Positions 16,313-29,292 of a stretch of DNA of 64,000 nt are shown piece after piece; position 1 is the stretch's first letter, and each line of letters begins with the position of its first letter. The stretch is from Litomosoides sigmodontis. Taxonomy: Eukaryota > Nematoda > Chromadorea > Rhabditida > Onchocercidae. The notes below the pieces were generated by a model. The model saw nothing but the letters and a program-made list of their open reading frames with translations. It was not told the origin of the DNA and ran no database searches. Location of the stretch: the NCBI GenBank assembly GCA_963070105.1, contig OY718806.1, forward strand, positions 2,002,865 through 2,066,864, in the 5' to 3' direction. Position numbers and translations under genes: made by a program.

Positions 16313-17918
16313 GCTCTTGTGGTGGTGGTGGTGGTGATAAGTTTTCATACGTGTTCGATGAAATAATGTTGGTGCAGCAGCTATTTGTCGTTCCTGCACT
16401 GTTATCATAGGATGCTGAAGTAATGGAACTGTGTATGAATCGTTTTTTGATCGGTACCTTTATGGTTGATTGTGGTAAATTTTCAAATAAAGCTATTGGT
16501 GAGCGAGATTGCTCAGCTAATGCAACCTTTGATGATTCCGATGACGGGAATGATATTGCTGCACCGTTTGCTGTTGTTGCACTCGTTGCATCCATGAAAT
16601 TGGTTTCACTCTGAATTTGCATGATTGTTGCTGCATTTGGAACGATAAAACCTTTTGAACCGTTGTTATCATCAGTAGCAGTTGCATGCGCTGTTACATC
16701 CATCTTCTCCTCCTCATCCTCAATCACTACTACTTCACCACCATCCTTTCGTCCATCATGAAATTTCGCATTCACAATTGTTGCCATCATTCTTCCACCA
16801 CACTCAGCAATATTCGATCGTACTGTCGTCGTACTGTTGTCAATTGGCGCTCCTGAATTGTCCTGCGCATCAGCAGTGCTCACTGAATAGGATGACGTGA
16901 GCATTCCGGCTCGCTTCGCTGATGATGGCCACCTCACACCACAATCCCATTTCATTTTATCGGAGCTATTTGTTGTTGAGTGTGAATAAAGTACATTGGG
17001 CGGTGCTCCTCCACCACCGCCACCACCACCGCCACCACCAACGCTACCACCACCACCACCGCCACCACCGCCACCACCGCCACCACCGCCACCACCGCCA
17101 CCACCACCACCACCACCACCACGACCACCACCATCATCATCATCATCATCGTCGACGTCGTCACTATATTCGACTACTTGTTCCACTCTTTCGAGCTGAA
17201 TATTATCGTTTTTGTTACTGCTACTTTCTGTAACACTACTATTGCAGAGTAACGTCATACGTGATCGGTCAGTAGTAGCACGCCGATTACGTCTACATCG
17301 ATATTGAGAGTGTAATGTATGATCGCATTTGTTCTCCATGCTAGGCTGATCACTGGTGGCAGCTATTGGAAAATTTGTATTACTAACAGCTGCATAGGTG
17401 AAATTAGCATCAATGCTTCTTGCATTCGATGTACTAATTGAATTGTTGTTGATTTGTGTGAGTTGAGCTTGAATGATTTGCTCATGTGAGATAGCTGTTT
17501 CCGGATAGGCTAAAGTGTGAAATGATGATTTGGGACCTGCTAGGAGTGCGCAAGGTGAAGTAGATGAAGAGGAAGAAGTAGGCATAGCAGTGGAGCATCG
17601 ATCGTTTCCTACATCAATATTTTCACAAAAAAGTGAAAATTTCGAATCGAAATTATTATTACTATGAGCTGTTAGCAATGATTGGTTAGTTTGTTCCAGA
17701 CGATCCATATGGAAATCATCACCACCAGTATGCTCACCAATATCCAAACGATTGGTTAGCATCACCGACGAGTAAAACCAATCACTTGGTAGACGACTTT
17801 GATTATTTACTTGTCCTTGTTGCTCCTGTTGCTGCTGCTGCTGTTGTTGTTGTTGCTGTTGTTGTTGTTGTTGTTGTTGTTTTTGTTGTTGTTTTTGTTC
17901 TTCTTTTTCTTCAGCCAT
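8962..17918 (-). CDS. large homopolymer-rich transcription factor with CREBRF/REPTOR-like basic region
   Basis: Supported exons: exon 1 17918-15009 (970 codons, donor CAG/GTTAAT, phase 0); exon 2 13358-13278 (27 codons, phase 0); last exon 9054-8962 after acceptor TTTACTTTCAG (30 codons plus stop, ending LTVDNEPSC). A possible penultimate exon is 9541-9505, which ends in phase 0 as required. Exon 1 is low-complexity: polyQ about residues 9-31, an Asp run then polyGly about 255-305, polyQ then His 534-558, Gln/His 715-749, Thr/Ala 776-796, Thr 938-950. Exon 2 holds TRKQQAACRIKSKESHEN. Its ACR-I-K-x-K-x-x-HEN core resembles the basic region of the CREBRF/REPTOR bZIP-like regulators, nuclear factors linked to growth and stress (family knowledge, from memory). 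The zipper-like part was not found; a Leu/Lys-rich frame near 10690-10800 is a candidate. An acceptor lies 8 nt before the ATG. Exon 1 is secure as coding; the family call is tentative. Confidence 0.6.
10064..10103. repeat. short inverted repeat (hairpin) in intron
   Basis: AAATTGGCTAATTAATTT is followed, after a T-rich centre, by its near-perfect reverse complement, giving a stem of about 18 bp. It lies between exons of the minus-strand transcription-factor gene. Confidence 0.7.
10406..10434. repeat. 9-bp perfect hairpin in intron
   Basis: GAATACGAC and GTCGTATTC form a perfect stem around an A-rich loop. It is GC-richer than the surrounding intron. Function unknown. Confidence 0.7.
12571..12625. 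repeat. (GT)n repeat in intron
   Basis: ATGT units grade into about 22 GT units. The 160-codon minus-strand frame over it is a His/Thr artefact of the repeat. Confidence 0.95.
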
Positions 17919-17926
17919 TAAGAGAA

Positions 17927-17928
17927 CT
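17927..17928 (-). promoter_or_regulatory. splice acceptor 8 nt before the transcription-factor start
   Basis: The minus strand reads TTTTCATATCCAG, eight bases, then ATG. So short a leader after an AG suggests either spliced-leader trans-splicing or a 5' UTR intron. It supports the start at 17918. Confidence 0.45.
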
Positions 17929-18327
17929 GGATATGAAAATTTTATTCCTTTTTCAAATTAAATTTATTCTAAAATCATTGTATGCTTCGCAAAACAAAAA
18001 ACAAAAAAGGAATTTTTTCTTACAATAAATTTCTTTTTGTAGATAATTGAAAATAATTTGATATAACAATCAGCAACTGCAACTTTAATTTTTTCCTACC
18101 GCATCACACACACACACACACATCAAAATATCATTGTATTATTAATTTTTTTTATTTTGATGAACACAACATAAATAAACAAATTAACTAATTGATTAAT
18201 TATTATACACAAAGCAATAAACAAAATTTGTAAAGTGTAATAAAATAATAAACAAAATAAAGACGAAAAAATGGGAAAGAAGATGAAGCCAGGTGTGAAA
18301 GATGTTGAAAATGGTTAAGTCAGGGAT

Positions 18328-18360
<33 letters not shown>

Positions 18361-18679
18361 AAAGGGCAAGTAATTTTTTTTATTACTTTTTTTTTCCTTT
18401 TTTGTTTTCTTTTGTCAAACTACCTGCAATAAAATGGTCATATTCATTTAAGAAAAAAAAAAAGGAATCATCGTTTCTCACCGAAACAATTCCAAGTCAT
18501 TCCATTCTTATCTCTCATTTTTCCAAGGTACCCCCATCAATCTATCACGTAATGATCGGTCATCTCAATCAATGTACATTTTATTGCAAAGATGAATGAA
18601 TACTTTTGAATATGATTAATTAAACTATGCTTATGAAGTTGTTAAATTAGACAGGTAAGTTAAAGAATTACTGAAGGAG

Positions 18680-18721
18680 AGGGGGAGGGAGGAGGGACGG
18701 GGGAGGGGGGGGGGGGGGGGG
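18680..18721. repeat. G-rich run with possible quadruplex
   Basis: Several GGG blocks (GGGGGAGGGAGGAGGGACGG) lead into a run of about 16 consecutive G. Four or more G-tracts on one strand can form a G-quadruplex. Confidence 0.8.
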
Positions 18722-19553
18722 TAGTGGGAAGAAATGTGTATGTGTGTGTGTGTGCTCGATCCTTTCTCCTCACTTTCCTCACTCTTCCCTCTTCCAATAA
18801 CATCTTCCTTTCCATCTTTTTAATCTAATAGCTATCATTTGTATGCTTTCACTGATAACTGAATTTCATTAGCTGATAATAATAATGATCGAACGAATTT
18901 CACTGCTCTTTCAAATTTTAAGTGAACAAATTTCATAAAATTTTCTCATTAAATTTAATTAGTACTACTGAATGTTGAATAACTGTAACTTTGCAGTTAA
19001 CAGTATTAAAATGAGCGAAGGAGGACGGAGCTGGATGAATGTGGAAGGATGAAATCTTGTGGGATATACAATCATTGCTTGCATTTCTTCACAGCATTCA
19101 TGAATGAATTCAATCAGAGAAGATACTATAAGCTAATATGAATTTGTTTATCCTCTTCCTCTCCCTCTCTCTCTCTCTCCCTCTCCCTCTCTCTCTCTCT
19201 CTCTCTTTTCCTCGCCCTTCCCTCTCTTTTTTTACCATGTAGTATCAGTTATTTTCACGGTAATTCAACGTTCACATCACTCCCTTTATATGTTAATAAT
19301 TAATAACAATAAGACTATGAATTATTAATAATAATAATAATAATAGCAAGAAGAATTAACAGTAATTATTATTAATAATAATAATTAATGATAGCAATAA
19401 TTAGTGATAATGAATAATAATAATCATCAATAATAATAATAAATAGCAGCAATTGACAACACTACAATTAATTCATTGATTCGTCCCAATAGTGATAAAA
19501 TATATGCAGCTAATCAGGTAAAAAGGAAAGAAATCGAGTGTTTCCAGTAATAA

Positions 19554-19584
<31 letters not shown>

Positions 19585-21962
19585 TTCTTTTTTTCGAATG
19601 ATTTAAGCAATAATCTATTGAAGTTAAGCCTATTTCATTAGTGATTAAAACTTCTTTCATGCATTTCTTCCAATTCAAATTTATTTTAGATAAAAAAACT
19701 TCTGTTAAGAAAAATGATTAATAAAAATAAAATGGGCCAATATCAATGGTATGTGTGTGTGCATCTATCTGTGTGTGTGTGGGTGTATGATGCACTTACA
19801 ATGTACTTTTCACTTCCTTTTTTCTCTTCCCTCTATCTAATATTTTGCAATTCCTTACACTTCTATAGTTCGAATTTACCGTTTTTTTTCCTTCTCTTCT
19901 CTCTCTGTCTCTCTCTCTCTCTCTTTCCGTCTCCCTTCCCTCGTTTTTTTTTGTCTAAGATAACTAAACCAATGTGAGCTTTGCTTCTATCACTCCTCTC
20001 TAATATAAACATGTTTCCATGTACTTTAAGAACATCTTGTCAAGACGTCAACAGCGTCACCCATCAATGATTGTGCTCAACTAAATTTATTCAAATAACT
20101 TCTTCCTAGTTATTTGACTCGTAGAATTTCTCCCTCTCCTCTTCCTCTCTCTCTCTCTCTCTCTCTCTTTCTCCTATTCTTTCACTTCTTTCTTGACATC
20201 TCACAATTATAATTCAATCTTTGAGTTATTGTTTTTCACTACGCTAACATCTCTCTCAGCTTAACTGAAAGCCATTTTACCTTACTATATTAAAAATGAA
20301 TAAGAATAGCAAAAAGAAGGGAATAAAAAAAAATTCTATTCCTCTTTCTTCTTGCTTTTCCTCTCTTTCTCTCTCTCTCTCTCTCTCGGAAGAGAGATAA
20401 AAAAACAATGGCAAAAATAACATGAAAATGATATGTTAGTAGAAAAGTTAATAGAAAGTATGAACTTTGATCTTTCCGTAATATTCCTTACAGTATTTTC
20501 ATTATTGGAAAGGTACAAAATGATCTTAGCTAATTCAACTCTCTCCATCTTCATCTTCTCATTCAACAACTTTTCATCGCTACGCAACCAGCTAGCAGCT
20601 TATCGTCGATATTTCATTAATCGTCTGATGATTTCTCCTTAATTAATTTTGGCAAATTAGGATGAAATTGGTTGACCAAAGCTTAGGTTATTATTTGAAA
20701 CAAAAGGAAAAAAAAAAAGTTAGTTTACATTCGAATGCCGTATCGTATGGTATCGTTCAAAATTGGAATTAATTTCACGTAGGAATGAAAATAGGAAGGA
20801 AGTGCGTGTGTGTGTGTGTGTGTGTGTTATCATATGGTGAAATAAGCTTTAAGTAATTTCTACATAGTGCATTCATTCTTATATTAAACAATAAACAGTA
20901 ACATTCAAGGAAAGACAAAAATTTTGTAAATTTTGCAAAAATTTTTCAAAAAAAAACAATGATAACAATAAATTCTTTTTTCGTAATTTATATTTACCAA
21001 AAAATTTTGTTTTTGAGGAAACTATTAATAATAACGAAAAGAGGAAAATCAAATAAGCATTTTTATTTCAAAAAGAAAATTAAAAAAAATTACAAATAAA
21101 AGCTAGAAAGAATGCACGAAGAGGAGAAAACAGGAAGCAATGCAAAAACAGAAAAAAAAAACAAAACAAAAAACGAAAAGAATGACAGACAGAACAGAGG
21201 AAGGAGGAGGCAGAGAGAGAAAGAGAAAAGAGGAAGAGAAAAAAAAAAAGATTGCAATGTTTGCAGAGATTCTTGGAAACCAGTCATTAATGAAATGTTA
21301 TCAAAGTGCACTTCCACTCTCATGATTTTAGGCATTAAAATGAAAAAGAAATTTTCACTTTAAAGCAAAAAAAAAAAAGTTTAACCAACAAATGCCTAAC
21401 AGTTTTTGCACACAGTGCTTCCTCAAAACATTTTACAAATAGCAATAACCTTGCTGAATGACAAAGAGAGAGAGAGAGAGAGAGAGGAAAAAGTAGTGAA
21501 AAGGAAAGGAAAAAAGGAAAAGTAAAAGGAGAAGAGAAGAAAATGGTGAAAAAGAAAGGAAAAAGAGGATGAGAGAAATGAACTGATGGAAAAAATAAAA
21601 AAGAAGGAAAATATGAAAAAGAAAGAAAAAACACAAGTGAGTTTGTCTTTTTTTCTTTCATTTTTTATTGTATGAATGAAAAAAAAAGGAAGGAGGGAAA
21701 AGTAGCTTATTTCATTGGTTAATTATAGTGATAATGATAACAGATAACAGATAATGCTAATGTCGACGATGGTGATAACGGTAACATAATGGTAATGATA
21801 GTGACAATGATGATAATTTGTTAGCATAATACGAGTTTTTTGAAATGGAAAAAAAAAGAAGGAATGAAACTTCATAATTTCTTATTCTCATTGTATGAAC
21901 TAATTAAAATGATAACAGTTGCACTTACTCATTCCACATGATCAATCCGTCTTCCTTTATTT

Positions 21963-21999
<37 letters not shown>

Positions 22000-23865
22000 C
22001 CTCCCCTTGATTTCTTTTCTTTTTTCGTAGTTGTGGTAAAATTCCGTATCATTATTTTACAATGGATAACACTGATCATCAAAATACTGTTATATTTTCT
22101 TACGTATATAATTACATATGACCCAATATAGCATTGTTTTTTTTTTAAAAAAAAAAAAGACATTTTGCAAATGATTCGATAAAATATGATATTTTCTGTC
22201 CAATGCTGACAATTCCCTGGAGTAAAAAAAAAAAACTTTTTTTTTGAAGTTTTTACATGAAAATAAATAGCACTGATTTATTGGACGTAAATAAATGTCC
22301 CCCAAAAAAATTCGTTATCGATTAGACAATGTCCTCTTCAAATTTTTTTTTTTTTTTATTCAATACCTACTACTGCAGCAGCTATCGAAACGGAAATGAA
22401 AATGAAATTAACCGAAACGAATGAAAGAGGAATGAAGAGGGACAAAGTATACGTCGATAAACGAACAACTTCAAAAATATTCACGAATAAAAACTTTTGA
22501 AAAAAAAAAAGATACAGTAACAACAATAACAAACAACAAGAAACAACAACAACAACAATGAAACCAGAGAGAGAGAGAGAAAGAGAGAAAGAAAGAGAAA
22601 GAAAGGAATGAGAAAAATAAATGCGTAAAAGTCAAATATTTGCTATTTGCAACTAATATCAATAAGAGAAAAGAAAACTGAAAACAAAAAAAAAAGTAAC
22701 GTCAAATGACATCATAAATTGATCGCACACGCATAATTATTGCTATATTTATGGTGAAAATAATGCAAAAAAGTTCGTATTCCGGACCATTAAAAATGTT
22801 GGACTAAAAATACGAAATAAAAATACTGAAATAAAAAACACCACCAACCGACGGATCAAAAGAAATTCATTAATTAATTTCACTATCTATTGCATAAATT
22901 TTATTGTTTTATTTTGGTTTCTTTTTTTTGGAAGTGTGACGGAGAGTCTTCTAATGCTAATTAATTATTTAATGCTAATTAATTTTTCACATGATATATT
23001 TTTAAACTTTAATTTGATCCTCATGCATGAAGAGCTTATGCGTAAGATGTTGCTTTAAACTTTTCATTTCGTATTATTCTGTTGTTCTTTAATACATTAA
23101 TTTTTCACTAATTTACTCATCGTTTTATTTTTAAATAGTAGAAAGATCATTTGCAAGTTCAAACATTATAGAATGTTTCATTTGAATTTTTTTCAAGTCT
23201 TATCGTATTTTTGCTGAGAGGATAAAAGAAATGTAAATTAACAATTAAGGTTACTATATAAATTTTAAGGCTATTTTAAACCAATCATATGCTACTTATC
23301 AAATTCAATTCATTGCTATCATTTCAATTTGCTATTTTATGCAAACTATAACTTCACACTTAAGGATTTGTCGCTCTTTTTTTTTTGTTCATTTTTTGAT
23401 GTGCCATTTTTCTTATCCTATCACATAAATGATAAATAATCAAATTATTGTAACAAACAATTGATGAATGGGATATGAACTGACCTCACACGACAAATTT
23501 AATTTTGCTTTGTTTTCTTTTGTCCGATACTTTTGAGCAATTGCGAATCACATGGATTATACTTTATCGTATTGATTATCTGTACCTTTTGTGAAATTCA
23601 TTTCTAGAGTATATCTTATATACAACCCTATCATGTAATGTAGAATTACTTATAAAATATTCCACCTGAAATTCTTGCACTTTCTAGGCATATATTCTAG
23701 TTTTTTTTTTTGCATTAAAAATTACAGCGTCAGCACAGATTTTGTGCTTTATTTAGCAATCTATCAATTTTGATTTATGAAATTTACCTGTCTAGAAGGT
23801 TGTCAACGATCAATAAACGCGATGAGAAAATATTGGGGAAAACGGAAGATGAAAATGAATTAAAG

Positions 23866-23915
23866 TAAATTAAATTAAATTAAATTAAATTAAATTAAAT
23901 TAGATTAAATTAAAA
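23866..23915. repeat. (AAATT)n pentanucleotide repeat
   Basis: About nine AAATT units with one AGATT variant, in otherwise unremarkable AT-rich DNA. Confidence 0.9.
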
Positions 23916-26900
23916 TGATTTAAATGAAAAAGAAACCACGTAGATATAGAGCAAGTGAAAATTTCATTGATAACCCTTATCATCATTTTACCGATTTGTC
24001 ATCTAATTACTCATTGCTCGCATAGCAAATTTGCCATTTTTTTAATTTACCAAGTAAAATAAAAGTATGAATTATTATTAATATAAATTATTAAGTAAGT
24101 AGGATTTAGATAAAGAAATGTTAACAGTGTTATTGAAAAAGATGAAAATTTTAGCTAGCAAAATAATACATCATAATGAATGAAAGACAAACGAATAATT
24201 GATTCAGTGGGAAAGTGTGAAAAAAACACACAAACAAATATAGGTGTGAATTTGAAAAGAAATAAATTTCGAAAATTTGAACCACATTTAATTTGCGACA
24301 TTTCAACTTAATGCACTGAAAGTATCCCACTGCATACATTTCATTTATCGAATTAGTAAAATACGTTAACCGTCAAACAATTAATGCAAAAATTATGCTA
24401 CCAAAATAAAATGAAAAAAAAGACAGAAAAACAGAAAGGAAAAATGAATTGCATTATTAAAATATTTAATAGGGAAATTTGTATTTTTCCTCTTTCACAA
24501 TTTCCTTAAATTACGTTTGTTTGTATTACTTTATTTCCAGTGAAGTTTAGCAAAAATCTTCCATTTAGCAAATAAATTTCAAAATTAAATATTTCACTTT
24601 TTTTTTGTAAATTAAAAATACGCATTGCTGTTCGGTAATAGGTCGTTTTCAAAAATATTTTTAGTATGATAAGTGCAATAAAATGAAGAAATTGAAACTG
24701 TTTTTTTTTTTTTTACTTTTTCGCCACCAAGTGGAAACAGAAATATAGTAGAATTTGCTCTTCCGCTCTTTCTCTCTCTCGTTTTTTTCTCCCTCTCTAG
24801 ATTTATACACATCCTGCTCTTTTCAATGAAGTTTCCACACTCATCAATAAATAATATAACAATTTAAAAGTTATCAAGTGATATTGTTGAATTGCTAAAT
24901 GGGAAAAGCAAAAAATTACGGTATTGAATGAATCGGAAAAAAATGAATAAATCAAAGAATGAAAAAAAAAGGATAAAAAATTGCAAAGAAAATAAACAGA
25001 ATTTTATTAAATTTCAGCTCATTTTTTTTCAAAAAATTTTTGTAATTTTTTGGCAGTTTTGTTGGAAGTTTGGCAAAAAACATTTGTTTGTTACTGTAAG
25101 AAGTGAAAAGAGAAGTGGTTAAGTAGTGTGATGAAAATTTTACAAACATTTTCACTCGCAAAAAGGGAGTGAAAGAGAAACCAATTAAATGTGTGCATTT
25201 AAAATTAAGTTATTAAATTCAGATATGCGATAAAACATATCCGAATACGATATTTGAAATTACAAAATTGATCGCAACATGATTCATGCAATATTTTTGC
25301 ATTATTGATGAGACTATTTCGCAATATTTTCATGATTATAGGAAAGCTATTAATGATATAGTACTGCAGTGATCAATTTTAATATTAAAATAACCATTTA
25401 ACATATCAAATAGGTTCTAATTAATAATATTAAATAATATGTCACTAACAGTATTTTCTAAGAAAAACAAAACTTTGAATATTTATTACTTTTAGATGAA
25501 TGGTATTTTATATTTCATCAATTAACAATAATTTCGTTTATTAATAAGCCTAAAAGCGTTGTCGTATGTTTATTGCATAAATAATTGAATAAGAACACTA
25601 TGTTTTCTGATTCAAAATTAGATTTAAAAAATTTTACCAAATTTCATTTATATAATTCAACAAAATAATAAATAAATCAATTTTTTGACGAAAAATTTTA
25701 AAAAATTTAAACACACAACCAATTATTTCTCATTTGTTCTGTATTAATAAAAAATAAAAGGAAGAAAAAAACGCTCCATCGAACACAATTAAATTCTGTT
25801 TTTCTTTCCAATTGAAATTAATGAAATAACTGAAATATTGCATAATTCGAAATGATCATATTTCCAGTCCAATATTGATTTGTGCAATTTTTTAAGAAAA
25901 AAATTAAAAGGAAAAAAAGGGTGAAATGTTAAATTACATCAAATTATTTTAAAAGAACTGAAATAGCAGCTAATAACAGTAACATTTTGCAGTCGTCAAA
26001 TACGATCTATCAAAATTTGCAAATTAATCTCATAATTCATTCAGTTTTAAAATAACAAGTTAGCTAATTTTGCTGTGTAAAACAGCAAATGTTACATCAC
26101 TCATTGAAAATTTTCAAATCATTTCGATAAATTAATTTGCTAAAAAGTATTTGATAGTTTTTTTTCTGCAAGTATGATGTTACAACACTTTACGTTCATA
26201 TAAATATACAAGCTAAATTACAGAATTTTCATAAGCTATAAATTTGTAGCTTTAAAATCCTTAAATTCATCGAAAACAAAAAACGGGGAAAAAAATGGGA
26301 GGAAATAATAATGATTTGTTGTAAGAATGAAAAATAACCCCTCAGCGAAAGTATTCATACTTTTTGGATGAATTAACATTTCAGTGGGAAGAAGCCAATC
26401 ACATAATTCATTCGCTTTAACTCTTAACAATTAGTTTTTTTTAATTTAATTTATATATTTAAAACTTAAAAAAATAAATTAAAAAAACCTCCCAAAAATA
26501 ATAATATAGGTAAGGAAGCAAAATGTTAAAGAACGATTTTTTTAAATTTATTTTCCAAAAATAGCAAGCTAAAAGGTAAATTTGCAAGAACCTTTATGTT
26601 TTCATCAAATTTTTTGCTCTTTAAATTTCTTTAATTTCATCGATCAATGGTTGAAATATCCTAAATTATTAATTTGCTTGTCATTAATTGCTAATTCTCC
26701 TCTCCGAATGTTTGCTAACAAACTTTTTGTTTTTATTTTTTTTTAATTCCCATCCATTCTTCGCTTCCTCCTTCCTTTTCTCCCTCACCATCCTTCTCCT
26801 CGTTCCTCTTTGTGTATGAGAGAGAGAGAGAGTAGGCCAACTTTCTTACAAGCTTTAAAGGTTATGCAACATTCCTGGAAGAAGGAAAAGAAAAACATTA

Positions 26901-27310
26901 GTGAAAAGTTCATTCTAGCATTTTTTTTCTTTTTTTGCTTATGATTGTTGCATTTTACGAAATTTTCTTTTTACCCTTTTGAAAATCAAAGCTCAGACAA
27001 AAAAGAGCAAATTTGAATTTTACAAAAAATAAAACCGATACTACAAATATGAAAAAAAAGTGCGAATGGCAAAAATAAAAATCTGAAAACAATTTTCAAT
27101 TTTTCTTTTATAAGTTATTTTTGAAGGAATTGATTGCAGAAAAAAAAAAGAGGAAAGAAAAGGGAAGGAAAAAAGGTGAAAAAAAAGAAAATAAAAACAA
27201 CATAATTAGAGAAAATAAAATTATTATTAGTAGTATTTTTGAGCTAAATTTTAAAGCTAATTTGATTACCAATTTTTCGTCAACCAATTATTCATTCTTT
27301 CATCATATAT

Positions 27311-27373
27311 TTATACATACATGCGTGTGTGTACGTGTGCGTACACACACACGTACACACACGCACACACGTA
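27311..27373. repeat. palindromic alternating TG/CA segment
   Basis: A (TG)n-like run containing GTACGTGTGCGTAC is followed by a (CA)n-like run containing CACGTACACAC, so the block is largely self-complementary and alternates purine and pyrimidine throughout. Such DNA can extrude a cruciform or adopt the Z form. Confidence 0.7.
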
Positions 27374-28947
27374 GGAGAAAAAAAAACATCTGGTTCATCA
27401 ATATTTATCCCCCGGGGGAAATCAGCACTTATTCTAATCTATTACTCATCATTTCAACAACATGGTTTAACTACCGGAAGTCTATCTAACTATTTGCATT
27501 AATTTACTTGTTAAATATACCAAAAGAGAAAAAGAGAATGAAAACAACATATTTACAAAATCCTCTCTCTCTCTTCCTCTCTCTCTCTATCTCTGTTCTA
27601 TTAAAATGAATAAACGCGTAATTTAGTATTAAATCTCTTTATTATTGCATTCGTAAAACATAATAAGTTAGTATAATAGCACAATGCTAATCAATGTGTT
27701 GGAAAATAAAAACAAAAATGTAAACAATAATTATAATTGTTTCATTTCAAACTACACAACCATTGGTATCATTTTATTCTCTTTTGTTTTCAATTTTGTT
27801 TTTAGAGAATAATGTTGAGAGATGAAATGAAATGAAATGAAATGAAAGGAACTTTGAAAATGGGAGCTTATGGTGAATGAAAAAAATGAGCAAAAAAAAG
27901 AAAGGATGAATAAAGAGTGGGAAAAATATAAAGATTTATGAGAACAACATTTTCTTCATAGCATTTTCAAATCGGTTTTTCTTTTGAAGTAAGCTAGAAG
28001 TGCTTGTGTACTTTCTTCCTTCTTCTTCTTCTTCTGCTTCTACTTGTACTTCTGCTTTGCTATTTTCCATTTTTCTTCGTTTTCCTTTTTTTTTTTATTT
28101 TCAAAAAAAAAATTAAAATTGCATGCAAAGAGCATTCATTTCATTCCCTTCTAAGATTACGTGCTTTATCTTTTAATTCTTCCAATTTCTCTGCCATAGA
28201 CATTTTCCTTTGGTCCTACTCGATGTGCTACACAATTCGACATTTAGGCTAACATGTACATACATGTATAAGCTAAGCCTAACTTCTATCCATGCATTTC
28301 CTCTCTTCCTTCCAATAGCAAACTTTATGTTTGAACAGATAAGACGTCGTCATGCATCATTCAAACAACAACAGTAAGCAAGCATGCAAGCAAGCAAATT
28401 TATTTAAGAATAAAAAAGCAAAAAAAAATGAAAAAACGAAAAATGAAAAAAAGCTGCAAAAGAAAATAACATCTATGGGCAATTTTAAGTTCAAAAAAAA
28501 AAAAATTTTTGATTCACACCACCTATCACCGTCTGTCTATATCTCTCTATCATATCATCAAAAGTTTATCAGGCTAATTTAAAGTTTAATCCATGGACAA
28601 ACAATGACTAACAGCGTAAGCATTTTCACTACAATAAATTGATGCAATCCATACGCTTCAAATGTATCAAAATATCAATAAATTTGCTAAATAGCAAAAA
28701 CAAAACAAAAACAAAACAAAAAAAGCACAAACACCCACACAAATGCCCATGCATGATTTAACATTTTCAACGTTTGGCATTAAAAACAATTTCCAGTCTG
28801 TTCAAAAATTTCCTCAATCATATAATTTTGCACTGTGCCGCTCACATTTTTCATGCATTGTCATTATTCACATGTGACATTTTTTATATCAATTATTAAA
28901 TGATCAAACTTAAATTAACTAAAATTCAATGCTACGGAAGACAAATT

Positions 28948-28990
28948 CCATTTAAGATGTAATTAATGAGATATATCACATCTTAAATGG
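28948..28990. repeat. 13-bp perfect inverted repeat
   Basis: CCATTTAAGATGT and ACATCTTAAATGG flank a 17-base loop. It lies beside the CAA/TAA array and about 300 bases past the stop of the minus-strand frame ending at 29293. It could be a small foldback element; no function is shown. Confidence 0.75.
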
Positions 28991-29024
28991 TAAAACATAA
29001 ATACATCTATCACACCCTTGAGCG

Positions 29025-29170
29025 ACAACAACAACAACAACAACAATAACAATAACAATAACAATAACAATAACAATAACAATAACAATAACAATAACAA
29101 CAACAATAACAACAACAACAACAACAACAACAATAACAATAACAATAACAATAACAACAACAATAACAAT

Positions 29171-29206
<36 letters not shown>

Positions 29207-29276
29207 AACAACAACAACAACAACAACAACAATAACAATAACAATAACAATAACAACAACAACAACAACAACAACA
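29025..29276. repeat. interspersed (CAA)n/(TAACAA)n array
   Basis: About 250 bases built only of ACA and ATA triplets, with blocks of TAACAA alternating with blocks of pure CAA. It yields polyAsn (plus) and polyLeu (minus) frames, which I regard as artefacts. Confidence 0.97.
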
Positions 29277-29292
29277 TATGCATGTATTTTAA

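Larger units (their letters stand above)
17929..28947. other. long gene-poor region rich in CT/GA tracts
   Basis: About 11 kb without a supported gene. Pyrimidine (CT) tracts occur near 18339, 19164, 19555, 19909, 20151, 20361 and 21970, and GA tracts near 21466 and 22567. Open frames in these tracts are compositional. A 69-codon plus-strand frame at 20433-20642 has fairly balanced codons but no splice or homology support. The 5' part could hold promoter or non-coding exons of the gene starting at 17918. Confidence 0.4.

Noticed and set aside
21335..21661. 108-codon minus-strand frame rich in Phe/Ser/Leu
   Set aside because: Read through a GA/CT tract; composition mirrors the tract.
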